A stretch of 64,000 nt of DNA from the NCBI GenBank assembly GCA_947571775.1, contig CANOZK010000005.1:124001-188000 (forward strand). The letters are read 5' to 3'. The notes under the pieces are model-generated. The model made no database searches, was not told the origin of the DNA, and saw only the letters and a list, made by a program, of their open reading frames with translations. This document shows positions 42,315 to 49,500 of the stretch, one piece after another. This DNA comes from an uncultured Lachnospiraceae bacterium (GTDB lineage Bacteria; Bacillota; Clostridia; Lachnospirales; Lachnospiraceae). The stretch's first letter is position 1. Each line of letters opens with the position of its first letter. The position numbers and the translations under genes were made by a program.

Positions 42315-42325
42315 CATTCTGTCAA
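42297..42325 (-). promoter_or_regulatory. Promoter of blaI-blaR1
   Basis: Minus strand: perfect TTGACA (42320-42325), 17-bp spacer, TATATT (42297-42302). The spacer and -10 are embedded in a BlaI dyad, so bound repressor would exclude RNA polymerase. Confidence 0.75.
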
Positions 42326-42352
42326 TCCCCTATCCGCCGAAGAAACTAAAAC

Positions 42353-42387
42353 AAAAAAACGGGCGCTGCCATATGGACAGTTCCCGT
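42353..42387 (-). terminator. Terminator of the B12-riboswitch transcript
   Basis: Minus strand stem ACGGGaaCTG ... CAGcgCCCGT around a CCATATGG-containing loop, followed by seven T. It closes the short unit that begins at 42675 and insulates it from blaI. Confidence 0.8.
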
Positions 42388-42405
42388 CTCTTCCAGTGTT
42401 TTTCT

Positions 42406-42489
42406 CTATATCGTTATCACGTCCTTGCCTTTGGCACGAAGCAGTCTGCAAAGCCCTTCCATATCCAGTCCGACCATTTTTACCGCCAT
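42406..42489 (-). CDS. 27-codon ORF under a cobalamin riboswitch
   Basis: ATG at 42489 with GGAG 6 nt upstream; it starts MAVKMVGLDMEGLCRLLRA and ends KDVITI before TAG. It is the only reading frame with a ribosome site in the unit riboswitch-ORF-terminator. I recognise no family. It could be a real small protein (a cation-rich amphipathic helix is plausible), a regulatory leader peptide, or the remnant of a decayed B12-related gene; reading on past the stop gives no longer conserved frame. Confidence 0.4.
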   Translation of the reverse strand: MAVKMVGLDMEGLCRLLRAKGKDVITI

Positions 42490-42530
42490 GCTCTCCAAAA
42501 TTCAATGAATCGTTAAATTAAGGGTTCCGA

Positions 42531-42632
42531 CAAAATATTTCAGTATCCTGGCTTAACTTCACAGCAATGGCTGATCGGTCTTACAGTGGCGGCACCGCTC
42601 CGGTCTCTCACCGGATTCCCTCAAATATTCTG
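42531..42632 (-). promoter_or_regulatory. Cobalamin riboswitch (short form)
   Basis: On the minus strand the core reads GGGAATCCGGTGAGAGACC, then GGAGCGGTGCCGCCACTGTAA, and later AAGCCAGGATACTG, matching the conserved B12-box elements (CCGGTG, GCCGCCACTG and the GCCAGGATAC element). P1 is formed by CAGAATATTT (42632-42623) and AAATATTTTG (42540-42531). At about 100 nt the aptamer lacks the large peripheral arms of long AdoCbl riboswitches. A promoter stands just before it and a 27-codon ORF and terminator after it. Confidence 0.85.
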
Positions 42633-42646
42633 CTGAAATTGTAATT

Positions 42647-42675
42647 AATATAACATACGTTCTCTTTAATAGCAA
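42647..42675 (-). promoter_or_regulatory. Promoter of the riboswitch unit
   Basis: Minus strand: TTGCTA (42670-42675), 17-bp spacer, TATATT (42647-42652), start near 42640, immediately before the aptamer. It diverges from the lysR promoter 26 bp away. Confidence 0.65.
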
Positions 42676-42700
42676 CCAGATAGAAAAACGTTTTTTTTCA

Positions 42701-42729
42701 TTGTCAGCTATCGTTTTTTCTGATAGCAT
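42701..42729 (+). promoter_or_regulatory. lysR promoter with LysR-type binding site
   Basis: TTGTCA (42701-42706), 17-bp spacer, TAGCAT (42724-42729). A perfect dyad GCTATC-N9-GATAGC (42707-42727) occupies the spacer and -10, as expected for an autoregulating LysR protein. The same position, just upstream of the divergent riboswitch promoter, would let the regulator control that transcript too. Confidence 0.6.
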
Positions 42730-42804
42730 AGATCAAAACAGACGGTAATTCACAATCGCCAAATATATAGACACTTGACAATTTATATCGAGAAAGGAAT
42801 CGCT

Positions 42805-43743
42805 ATGACACTTCAAAACCTGAAATACGCCATCGAAATATCCAATTGCAATTCTTTTTCCGAAGCGGCAAAACACCTTTTCGTCTCCCAGTCTACGCTG
42901 TCCGCTGCGATTCGGGATATTGAAGAGGACTTGGGAATACAGATTTTTCACCGGACTAATCGGGGCATCACGCTCACTTATGACGGAGAAGATTTTATCA
43001 AATATGCAAAGGAGATTGTCGAGCGCTCCCAATATCTCGAACAGCGATACCATGCGCGCAAAACCATCCCTATGCGCTTCTCCGTGTCGTCTCAGAGACT
43101 GCCCTTTGCCGCTCTGGCGTTCACGCGGATTTTCCAGGATATGGATTCGCAAAGTTATGATATCGCCATCCGGGAGTGTGATACCAATTCCGTCATCCAC
43201 GACGTCTCTGCCGGAAGGAGCGATCTGGGCATCCTGGCCATTCACGATACGCATATGAAAAGCCTGCAAATGCTGTTCTCGTCCTGTGACGTCTGTTTTC
43301 ACGAGATTGCGCCCATGAAAAATTATGCCTTTTTCCGCGCTGGCCACCCTTTATCTGACAAACAGTCTGTCACGTTAAAGGATCTGGAAGAGTACCCCTT
43401 TGTCACCTATGACCAGGGACTGGAAAATTCACATTTTTCCGAAGAACCCCTGTTTTACAAAATTTTAAGCAGAAACGTCCATGTGTGCGACCGCAGCACA
43501 AAAATAGCCGTCGTGAGAAAAACCGACAGCTTCAGCATAGGCCCCGGACTGACCAACAGCAACGCAGACAATTTTCACAAAGGACAGGGGGAAATCCTGG
43601 CAAAACCGCTGGAGGATCCGCTGGGAGATCTGCATCTGGGCTATCTTGTCAAAAACGGGCATACTGCCAGCCAAATAGAGGAATCCTATCTTAATTTTCT
43701 AAGAGAGGATATCCTGTCGCTGCAATCGTCCAAAGAATCGTAA
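42805..43743 (+). CDS. LysR-family transcriptional regulator
   Basis: A 312-aa LysR-type regulator: N-terminal helix-turn-helix (FSEAAKHLFVSQSTLSAAIRDIEEDLG, shown in part as SQSTLSAAIRDIEEDLG) and a C-terminal effector domain in two lobes. The ATG at 42805 follows AGAAAGGAA. The effector is unknown. Candidate targets are itself, the divergent riboswitch unit and the exporter gene downstream on the same strand, which has its own promoter. Confidence 0.92.
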   Translation: MTLQNLKYAIEISNCNSFSEAAKHLFVSQSTLSAAIRDIEEDLGIQIFHRTNRGITLTYDGEDFIKYAKEIVERSQYLEQRYHARKTIPMRFSVSSQRLPFAALAFTRIFQDMDSQSYDIAIRECDTNSVIHDVSAGRSDLGILAIHDTHMKSLQMLFSSCDVCFHEIAPMKNYAFFRAGHPLSDKQSVTLKDLEEYPFVTYDQGLENSHFSEEPLFYKILSRNVHVCDRSTKIAVVRKTDSFSIGPGLTNSNADNFHKGQGEILAKPLEDPLGDLHLGYLVKNGHTASQIEESYLNFLREDILSLQSSKES

Positions 43744-43779
43744 GCAAAAAGGTATTCCAAAATGGAAGCGGTTACACTG

Positions 43780-43808
43780 TTGAAATCTTTGTCGAGTTGT
43801 GGTAGAAT
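43780..43808 (+). promoter_or_regulatory. Promoter of the DMT transporter gene
   Basis: TTGAAA (43780-43785), 17-bp spacer, TAGAAT (43803-43808). It lies downstream of the first in-frame ATG (43762) and so fixes the TTG at 43843 as start. Confidence 0.65.
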
Positions 43809-43842
43809 CTCTGCTCAAATACAACGAGAAAGGAAGAAAAAA

Positions 43843-44739
43843 TTGGCAAATTTCACAAAACAAACAGCGCCGATACTGATTTTATCGGCCGGAACTTTAT
43901 GGGGAACGATGGGGATTTTCGTCCGAAAATTAAGCGCATTCCAATTTACCTCGATACAGATCGCCGCTTTGCGTATTGTGGTAGGATCTGTCATTTTGCT
44001 GGCCGTTACCGCGGCTTTGAATCGGGATAAATTAAAAATCCGCCTGCGGGACGCCGGATGGTTTTTGGCTATGGGACTTTGCAGCATCCTTCTTTTTACC
44101 ATCTGTTATTTTCAGGCGATTTCGCTGGCATCCCTGTCCGTAGCGGCAATTTTGCTCTATACTGCGCCGATTATGGTGATGTTGATGTCTCTGGTCTTGT
44201 TTCATGAAAAGATGACCAAACGTAAATTTCTGGCTCTGCTGATGGCCTTTTTGGGCTGCGTCCTGGTAAGCGGAATCGGCCGAGACAGCCGTATATCCGC
44301 AGCGGCAATCGGTTTTGGCCTGGCTTCTGCTTTTGGATACGGGTTATACAGTATTTTGGGAACCTTCGTACTTCGGCGTTATCATCCCATTACGGTAACC
44401 ACCTATTCTTTTCTGTGTGCCGGAATCGGCGCGCTGCTGATTAGCCATCCAACAGATATTTTGCGGAAAATACAGGCGGCGCAGAATCCAGCGAACGTCG
44501 TTCTGCTGATCTTCCTTACCGCTATCGTAACTGCGGTGCTGCCCTATTTGGCCTACACCATCGGTCTGTCTTTTGTAAAAGCGAGTTCCTCGTCCATTAT
44601 GGCGTCCATTGAACCTGTGGTGGCGACCATTGCCGGATTCGTGATATTTCAAGAGAAACTTACCGTTTTCTCACTAATCGGAATCGCTCTGGTTATTGCT
44701 GCAATCCTAACCTTGAATCTACAATCCGACGTTTGCTAA
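43843..44739 (+). CDS. EamA-family (DMT) transporter
   Basis: A 298-aa membrane protein with ten predicted transmembrane helices in two EamA repeats (SAGTLWGTMGIFVRKL in the first; FGLASAFGYGLYSILGTF in the second). Members export amino acids or other metabolites. TTG at 43843 is the likely start: GAAAGGAAG precedes it and the promoter at 43780 lies after the upstream ATG. A LysR gene stands just before it and may regulate it. Confidence 0.88.
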   Translation: MANFTKQTAPILILSAGTLWGTMGIFVRKLSAFQFTSIQIAALRIVVGSVILLAVTAALNRDKLKIRLRDAGWFLAMGLCSILLFTICYFQAISLASLSVAAILLYTAPIMVMLMSLVLFHEKMTKRKFLALLMAFLGCVLVSGIGRDSRISAAAIGFGLASAFGYGLYSILGTFVLRRYHPITVTTYSFLCAGIGALLISHPTDILRKIQAAQNPANVVLLIFLTAIVTAVLPYLAYTIGLSFVKASSSSIMASIEPVVATIAGFVIFQEKLTVFSLIGIALVIAAILTLNLQSDVC

Positions 44740-44834
44740 TTACTGAATATATAGAGCAGAGACAGAAGAAAAACTGTAACCCCAAAGGGCGTGTGGACAT
44801 AACATAAATTAACAAAAAATAAGGATTTTTTGAT

Positions 44835-46037
44835 ATGATGAAGAAATTATTTATGTTTATGACCCTCACGCTCATCTTTCTTGTGACCTCGGCGACTTCC
44901 GCATTTGCTCTGTCGCCTACTCCGGGAAAAAAGCATCAGGGAATAGATGTCAGTCAGTGGCAAGGAGATATTGATTTTGAACAGGTAGCGGCTTCCGGGA
45001 TAAGCGTGGTCTATATCCGCTCCAGCCTGGGAGGTGGCTTTATCGATCCCTATTTTGAGCAAAATTATCAGCGGGCAAAGGCGGCGGGACTGCAAATCGG
45101 CTTTTACCATTATGTAACGGCGCGCACCGCCTCTCAGGCTCAATACCAGGCGCGCTTTTTTGTCCAGACAATCCAAGGCAAAGACTTTGACTGCCGCCTG
45201 GCCATGGATTTTGAAGACTTGACCAATCTGTCGGCAGCGGAAGCCAATGAAATCGGCCTGGCCTTTATTCAGGAACTGGAAAAAGCATCCGGTAAAAAAG
45301 CCGTTGTTTACAGCAATGCGTACAATGCGGGTTCCATGTTCAGCGGCGCTTTGACAGACTATCCGTTATGGATAGCTGAATATGGCGTCTCGCAGCCTTC
45401 TTCCGCTGTCAACTGGTCTTCCTGGGCAGGATGGCAGTACACGGATCAAGGGCGGGTGCCTGGAATATCCGGTTACGTGGATCGAGACGTCTTTACAGAC
45501 TCCATGCTTTTGAAAGATTCCGGCCAGGTAAGCCCCATCCCTCAACCCTCTCCTTCTTCTGGAATAATCGCTTACCAGGTCAAAGCCGGGGACACTCTGC
45601 GGGCCATCGCCCGGCGATACCACACCAGCGTAGCCGCGATTGTGCAGGAGAATGATATTGACAATCCAAATCTCATTTACCCAGGAGAAACTCTGTGCAT
45701 CACCATCCATGACGACACCCCGGAGGCAGACAGCCACACGTCCTATACCGTGCGCGCGGGCGATACTTTAACCGCCATTGCGTCTAGATTCCAGACTACC
45801 GTACAGCGGCTGGCGGCCCTCAATGACATTGGCAACCCAAATCTGATCTATATCGGGGAACGGCTACAGATCCCGACGACGGGGTCTTCCGCCGCTGAGA
45901 CTTATACCGTACGTCCCGGAGATACTTTATGGAACATTGCCCAAAGATATGGAACCACGGTATCCCATCTGGCAGCCATAAACAACGTTGCAAATCCCAA
46001 TTTGATTTACCCAGGAGAAACTCTTTACATTTCTTAA
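44835..46037 (+). CDS. Secreted GH25 lysozyme with three LysM domains
   Basis: A 400-aa protein with a signal peptide (residues ~1-27, ending SAFALS), a GH25 muramidase domain (~30-235: GIDVSQWQGDIDF, GFYHYVTA, MDFEDL with the catalytic acids) and three LysM repeats at about 247-290, 303-345 and 353-398 ending in NPNLIYPGETL or NPNLIYIGERL. The muramidase cuts glycan strands; LysM anchors it to peptidoglycan. All parts look intact. Role in cell-wall turnover or competition. Confidence 0.93.
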   Translation: MMKKLFMFMTLTLIFLVTSATSAFALSPTPGKKHQGIDVSQWQGDIDFEQVAASGISVVYIRSSLGGGFIDPYFEQNYQRAKAAGLQIGFYHYVTARTASQAQYQARFFVQTIQGKDFDCRLAMDFEDLTNLSAAEANEIGLAFIQELEKASGKKAVVYSNAYNAGSMFSGALTDYPLWIAEYGVSQPSSAVNWSSWAGWQYTDQGRVPGISGYVDRDVFTDSMLLKDSGQVSPIPQPSPSSGIIAYQVKAGDTLRAIARRYHTSVAAIVQENDIDNPNLIYPGETLCITIHDDTPEADSHTSYTVRAGDTLTAIASRFQTTVQRLAALNDIGNPNLIYIGERLQIPTTGSSAAETYTVRPGDTLWNIAQRYGTTVSHLAAINNVANPNLIYPGETLYIS

Positions 46038-46054
46038 ATGCATCTATTTTGGAG

Positions 46055-46561
46055 CTATTCTATAAACAGAGGCAGAGCAGGCGGCCAAAACGTAAAGATA
46101 AAAAAGCAAAGACACGTCAAGATAACCAGCCCCCAGGATAAAAAGCCCCTGCCCGCCGGCAAAAAACTGTTTTGATTCATCTTTTTTCGCTGTCCGTAAA
46201 ATCCCAGAAAAAGCCCCAACAAAAGCGTTGCGATATCCAAAGCCAACAGATGAAATCCCAGAATACCCGTATAGGTATAAAAAATAATCGGAATCGAAAA
46301 CGTTCCTATCAAAATCCCCCATGCGCTTGCAGAGGACAGAGACGGAAATTGCTTTTGGATACAGAGAATCTCATATAAAAAATAAACCAGCAATGGAAAG
46401 AACGCCAGCTTCATATGTTCCCACACCGACTCATTGATTGGGGAAAAGAAACCAGCCCACATTGATTTTCCGGTAAACTCATACAAAAAATGCAGCAAGA
46501 TTCCCAGGAAGGTCACCAACAGCATTCCCCACTTTGTGTAAGATTTTAACCTTTTTTCCAT
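46055..46561 (-). CDS. Small polytopic membrane protein of unknown function
   Basis: A 168-aa protein with about five transmembrane helices. The second segment has GKSMWAGFFSPINESVWEHMKL, shown in part as FFSPINESVWEHMKL, a pattern I associate with an uncharacterised clostridial membrane family (DUF6512-like). No catalytic motif is visible. AAAGGAGG precedes the ATG. It is convergent with the lysozyme gene and divergent from the cotJ genes. Confidence 0.7.
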   Translation of the reverse strand: MEKRLKSYTKWGMLLVTFLGILLHFLYEFTGKSMWAGFFSPINESVWEHMKLAFFPLLVYFLYEILCIQKQFPSLSSASAWGILIGTFSIPIIFYTYTGILGFHLLALDIATLLLGLFLGFYGQRKKMNQNSFLPAGRGFLSWGLVILTCLCFFIFTFWPPALPLFIE

Positions 46562-46704
46562 ACAAAACCTCCTTTCTTGACTGAGAGTACACGCCCTCTT
46601 GTAGTATATACACTTTTAACAAATAATCCCTGAAAAAAACAAGAAATTTTTGCGGATACTAGGATATATCTCTGAGAAAAGCACATCAGAAAGGAGTGTT
46701 TTCC

Positions 46705-47163
46705 ATGAATTTACAGCATTTATCCATTGCGTCGGTTCCAATACAGTCCTGGGGCCCGATTTATGACGGAGCGCTGGCTTTGAAAAAAGGAACTATTTTC
46801 CAGGATCTGGACATGCCTTTTTTTGCCGCGAACGACACCGAAACAACCAATCGCTGCTGTGAACCGTCCAACGCCTCAGACCCCAAACAACAGGAACGGG
46901 AAGCCATGATGCTGCAAATCTACCAGGTCAGCTTTGAGGCGGACGACCTGCGCCTTTATCTGGATACCCACCCTCAGGATGCCCAGGCATTGGAGCTGTT
47001 AAAGAACCGTCTGATGCAGCGCAGGCAGTTACTGAAAAATTTTGCCCAGCAATTTTATCCACTGACCATGGACTGTATGGCGAATTGTGAACAGATGCAA
47101 GATAAGACTGGATGTTACTGCTGGCAGGAAGGGCCGATGCCCTGGGAAGGAGCGTGTGTCTAA
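46705..47163 (+). CDS. CotJA-CotJB fusion spore coat protein
   Basis: A 152-aa protein. Residues ~15-48 match CotJA (PIQSWGPIYDGALALKKGTIF, here cited in part as WGPIYDGALALKKGTIF, then DLDMPFF). Residues ~72-152 match CotJB (LQIYQVSFEADDLRLYLDT, ending in the WQEGPMPWE motif). In Bacillus these are two genes. A Cys-rich linker (NRCCEPSN) joins them. The ATG at 46705 follows AAAGGAGTG. It shares one base with cotJC (TAATG). Expected in the mother cell and spore coat. Confidence 0.85.
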   Translation: MNLQHLSIASVPIQSWGPIYDGALALKKGTIFQDLDMPFFAANDTETTNRCCEPSNASDPKQQEREAMMLQIYQVSFEADDLRLYLDTHPQDAQALELLKNRLMQRRQLLKNFAQQFYPLTMDCMANCEQMQDKTGCYCWQEGPMPWEGACV

Positions 47164-47777
47164 TGTGGACGTATGAAAAAAGATTGCAGTTCCCGGTAAA
47201 AATCACCAAAACCTGTCCCAAAACCGCTCAACTGATCATCAGCCAGTATGGCGGGCCGGACGGCGAATTATCCGCTTCTCTGCGCTATCTGTCCCAGCGG
47301 TACACCATGCCCGTAAAAGCGGTGGGCGGACTTCTGACCGACATCGGCACAGAAGAATTGGCCCATATGGAAATCATCTGCGCCATGGTTTATCAGCTTA
47401 CCAGGAATTTAACCATAGAAGAAGCGCAGGCGGCCGGATTTGACGCCTACTATATCGACCACACCTGCGGCCTATGGCCCCAGGCAGCCGCCGGCGTTCC
47501 TTTTACCGCGCTGGAATTTCAGTCAAAAGGCGACGCCATCGCGGATTTAACGGAAAACCTGGCGGCCGAACAAAAGGCAAGAACCGTCTACGACAACCTG
47601 CTGCGCATGATTCCCGATCCAGAGGTACGGGAACCGTTGAAATTCCTGCGTACGAGAGAAATCGTCCATTTCCAGCGTTTTGGGGAAGCATTGGAGAAAA
47701 CAAAAGAGAAATTAAACGAAAAGAATTATTATTTCTACAACCCGGAATTTGATAAACAGATGATCCACAAAGAATAA
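47163..47777 (+). CDS. cotJC: Spore coat protein CotJC, manganese-catalase family
   Basis: A 204-aa CotJC: start MWTYEKRLQFPVKI, di-metal ligands in GTEELAHMEII and NLAAEQKARTVYD, then REIVHFQRFGEAL, as in manganese catalases. It is a coat component that may also remove peroxide. Coupled to the cotJAB gene. A hairpin follows at 47789. Confidence 0.92.
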   Translation: MWTYEKRLQFPVKITKTCPKTAQLIISQYGGPDGELSASLRYLSQRYTMPVKAVGGLLTDIGTEELAHMEIICAMVYQLTRNLTIEEAQAAGFDAYYIDHTCGLWPQAAAGVPFTALEFQSKGDAIADLTENLAAEQKARTVYDNLLRMIPDPEVREPLKFLRTREIVHFQRFGEALEKTKEKLNEKNYYFYNPEFDKQMIHKE

Positions 47778-47788
47778 ATTATGTCGCA

Positions 47789-47818
47789 GAGAGCTGTCCG
47801 CTCGATGGGCGGCTCTCC
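47789..47818 (+). terminator. Hairpin after cotJC
   Basis: GAGAGC-TGT-CCGC and GCGGCTCTC pair around a short loop 12 bp after the cotJC stop. The T-run is poor, so it may stabilise the sporulation message or terminate weakly. Confidence 0.5.
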
Positions 47819-47852
47819 TAATCTATACAGTCAGCAAAAAAGGGGATTTTAA

Positions 47853-47928
47853 TAGCCACTGTACCGGAAAAATCCGGTACATTCTGTCGCCGATATACAT
47901 TGCTTGTGGCTATGAAGGATGAAATCCT
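47853..47928. other. Structured non-coding segment of unknown class
   Basis: TAGCCAC (47853-47859) pairs with GTGGCTA (47906-47912). Inside is a perfect 8-bp hairpin GTACCGGA-AAAA-TCCGGTAC (47861-47880), and just outside a third stem AGGAT-GAA-ATCCT (47916-47928). It lies in the 439-bp gene-poor gap between cotJC and arsR. It could be a small RNA, a leader, or a mobile repeat; strand not determined. Confidence 0.45.
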
Positions 47929-47965
47929 GAATAGTTATGGTTATTATATAAGAACAAACTTTGGA

Positions 47966-48031
47966 TTACAAGTCAAATCTGAAAAATATTTTTTCCACTT
48001 TCTTCCAGATATTTTCCAAAAACACCAGCAA
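47966..48031 (-). CDS. Possible 21-aa amphipathic peptide
   Basis: TTG at 48031 preceded by AAAGGAGGGATGTAAA, an excellent ribosome site, then 21 codons (MLVFLENIWKKVEKIFFRFD, plus Leu) and TAA. The alternating hydrophobic and charged residues would form an amphipathic helix. It lies 3' of arsR on the same strand. I recognise no family; the strong site is the only support. Confidence 0.3.
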   Translation of the reverse strand: MLVFLENIWKKVEKIFFRFDL

Positions 48032-48127
48032 TTTACATCCCTCCTTTTGCGCAATGTCATTTATTTAAACTAACGTGAGTTCGGCGAATACTTGGCGCCG
48101 TTTACGGCTGCTCCCATTTTTTTATTT

Positions 48128-48240
48128 GTACTTTTCTATGAGAAAAATACCAAAAGCCCCAGGGGATTGCGATTTTTCCCGGACCCCTTAAAACGCTGTT
48201 CTTCAAGGGAAAGTATTCAACCAATTTCTGTTTTACCGCT
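48128..48240. repeat. Interspersed repeat, copy B (full)
   Basis: It joins the left part seen at 8701 (GTACTTTTCT, a short stem, CCAAAAGC, GGGGATTGC) to the right part seen at 49391 (CTTAAAACGCTGTTCTTCA, then CAATTTCTG-TTTAC). It provides the last few codons and stop of arsR. Confidence 0.6.
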
Positions 48241-48582
48241 TCGATCCGGCAATTCTGCTGTGAATTCTTTTGCCCTTTGCAGCACGTGAATCAGCCTGTC
48301 GAAGCTTTTGGTATCTGGATCGAAATAATAATAATTTTTGGTTGCTTCCTTGCGTACTTTTAAGATTCCGGCATCCTTTAAAATCTGGAGATGATGGGAT
48401 ACCGCCGGACGTGAGAGATGTGTTTTTTCCGTAATTTCCCCCACCCGCGCCCCGAAACAATTCCTTATTTTCATCATCTCAAGAATCAAATGCTGCCGAT
48501 TTTCATCTCCAAGTGCAGTCAACACTTTCTGACATTTTTCAAAATCCTCTGCTAACATTTCTATATCTGTCTGGGCATGCAT
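48217..48582 (-). CDS. ArsR-family regulator
   Basis: A 121-aa winged-helix repressor: EKTHLSRPAVSHHLQILKDAG is the recognition helix region, followed by the KNYYYFD wing. It has only two cysteines and no ELCVCD-type metal site, so the signal is not the classical arsenic/cadmium site. It is 46 bp after the nitroreductase gene and probably represses that operon through the palindrome at 49295. Its last residues are encoded by the interspersed repeat. Confidence 0.88.
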   Translation of the reverse strand: MHAQTDIEMLAEDFEKCQKVLTALGDENRQHLILEMMKIRNCFGARVGEITEKTHLSRPAVSHHLQILKDAGILKVRKEATKNYYYFDPDTKSFDRLIHVLQRAKEFTAELPDRSGKTEIG

Positions 48583-48628
48583 AGATGGTCACCTGCCTAA
48601 CTATTTTGTATAATTGTTATGAATAAAT

Positions 48629-49279
48629 CTATTGTACCTTACGACCTGTGGCAGCCTCAAAATGATATTTTACGATACCAAGATCCAGCTTCGTATAGAA
48701 TCCCTTTTTTGCCTTGGCAAATATCTTTTCGTTTTTTAGGGTAAAATAGAATTTCTGCTGATTCACCGCCGTAGGAGCAAGCAGGGCGGCTTCCATTCCC
48801 TTGGAAAACCAATCTGGCATCGCGGGCGCACAGTTGCATAACTGCTCCACAGGTTTGTTCTTATGTTTGATTCCCTGCGTGGTTCCATATCCCAAGGCGA
48901 TGACGCACACCAGCTTTTCCCCTCTTTTTATTTTAGCGGTGCTCTTTCCGTGCGTCAACGCAACCCAGCAGGTATTCAATCCCAGTTCCTGAGCTTTTAA
49001 CACCAGTTTTTCTCCATAATATCCAACCTTCTCTTCCAAATCCACGCCTTTCTTTCCGACAAGCGCGATATAATTTTCTACTCCACGGAATTTGCCATAA
49101 TGCGCCATGGTAGAGTCGAAACATTTTGGCTCGTCAAAAATTATCTGGATGTTTAAACCGCTTTTGGTATTGCATTCTTTCGCCAAATCCATCAATGTAT
49201 TTCTTTTTTCCTCCTCGATCTCTTTCCCGCTGTATTGCCGTACACTATGGCGAGCTCTCATAATTTCCAAAACGTCCAT
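48629..49279 (-). CDS. Nitroreductase-family flavoprotein
   Basis: A 216-aa FMN-dependent nitroreductase-like protein. The FMN-binding RARHSVRQYSGKEIEEE is at the N-terminus; GYYGEKLVLKAQELGLNTCW and the CVIALGYGT strand follow. It uses NAD(P)H to reduce nitro compounds, quinones or flavins. It is the first gene of a pair with arsR. The ATG at 49279 follows AAAGGAG. Confidence 0.88.
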   Translation of the reverse strand: MDVLEIMRARHSVRQYSGKEIEEEKRNTLMDLAKECNTKSGLNIQIIFDEPKCFDSTMAHYGKFRGVENYIALVGKKGVDLEEKVGYYGEKLVLKAQELGLNTCWVALTHGKSTAKIKRGEKLVCVIALGYGTTQGIKHKNKPVEQLCNCAPAMPDWFSKGMEAALLAPTAVNQQKFYFTLKNEKIFAKAKKGFYTKLDLGIVKYHFEAATGRKVQ

Positions 49280-49294
49280 AATAAAGTCTCCTTT

Positions 49295-49319
49295 GGTTTA
49301 AATATTTAAACCGATTATA
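49295..49319 (-). promoter_or_regulatory. Extended -10 promoter and palindromic operator of the nitroreductase-arsR pair
   Basis: Minus strand: TGGTATAAT (extended -10, TATAAT at 49314-49319) followed 1 bp later by the perfect palindrome GGTTTAAATATTTAAACC (49295-49312), which spans the transcription start. This is a classical repressor position; the ArsR protein of the operon is the likely ligand. Confidence 0.7.
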
Positions 49320-49390
49320 CCATGTTTTTGGACAGAAAACGGATTGGTAAAGAAAATCGAGACGAATCACTTTTTTCCAAATATTTTCCA

Positions 49391-49475
49391 AAGGGGGCGT
49401 GGGATTGTGATTTCCCCGGCCCCCTTAAAACGCTGTTCTTCAAGGCAAAGCGCCCAACAATTTCTGCTTTACTTC
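49391..49475. repeat. Interspersed repeat, copy C (right part)
   Basis: GGGCGTGGGATTGTGATTT, CCCCGGCC, CTTAAAACGCTGTTCTTCA and CAATTTCTGCTTTAC match copy B at 48128 over about 80 bp. The GTACTTTTCT stem of the left part is replaced by TTTTTTCCAAATATTTTCC, similar to sequence at 48005. It ends 26 bp before the stop of the Tp47-like gene. Confidence 0.6.
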
Positions 49476-49500
49476 TTTAAAAGTAAACGATGTTGTCATT

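Noticed and set aside
42733-43347. 204-aa minus-strand frame opposite lysR, next to the riboswitch
   Set aside because: I considered it as the riboswitch's target, but it lies upstream of the riboswitch on that strand and is antisense to a complete LysR gene.
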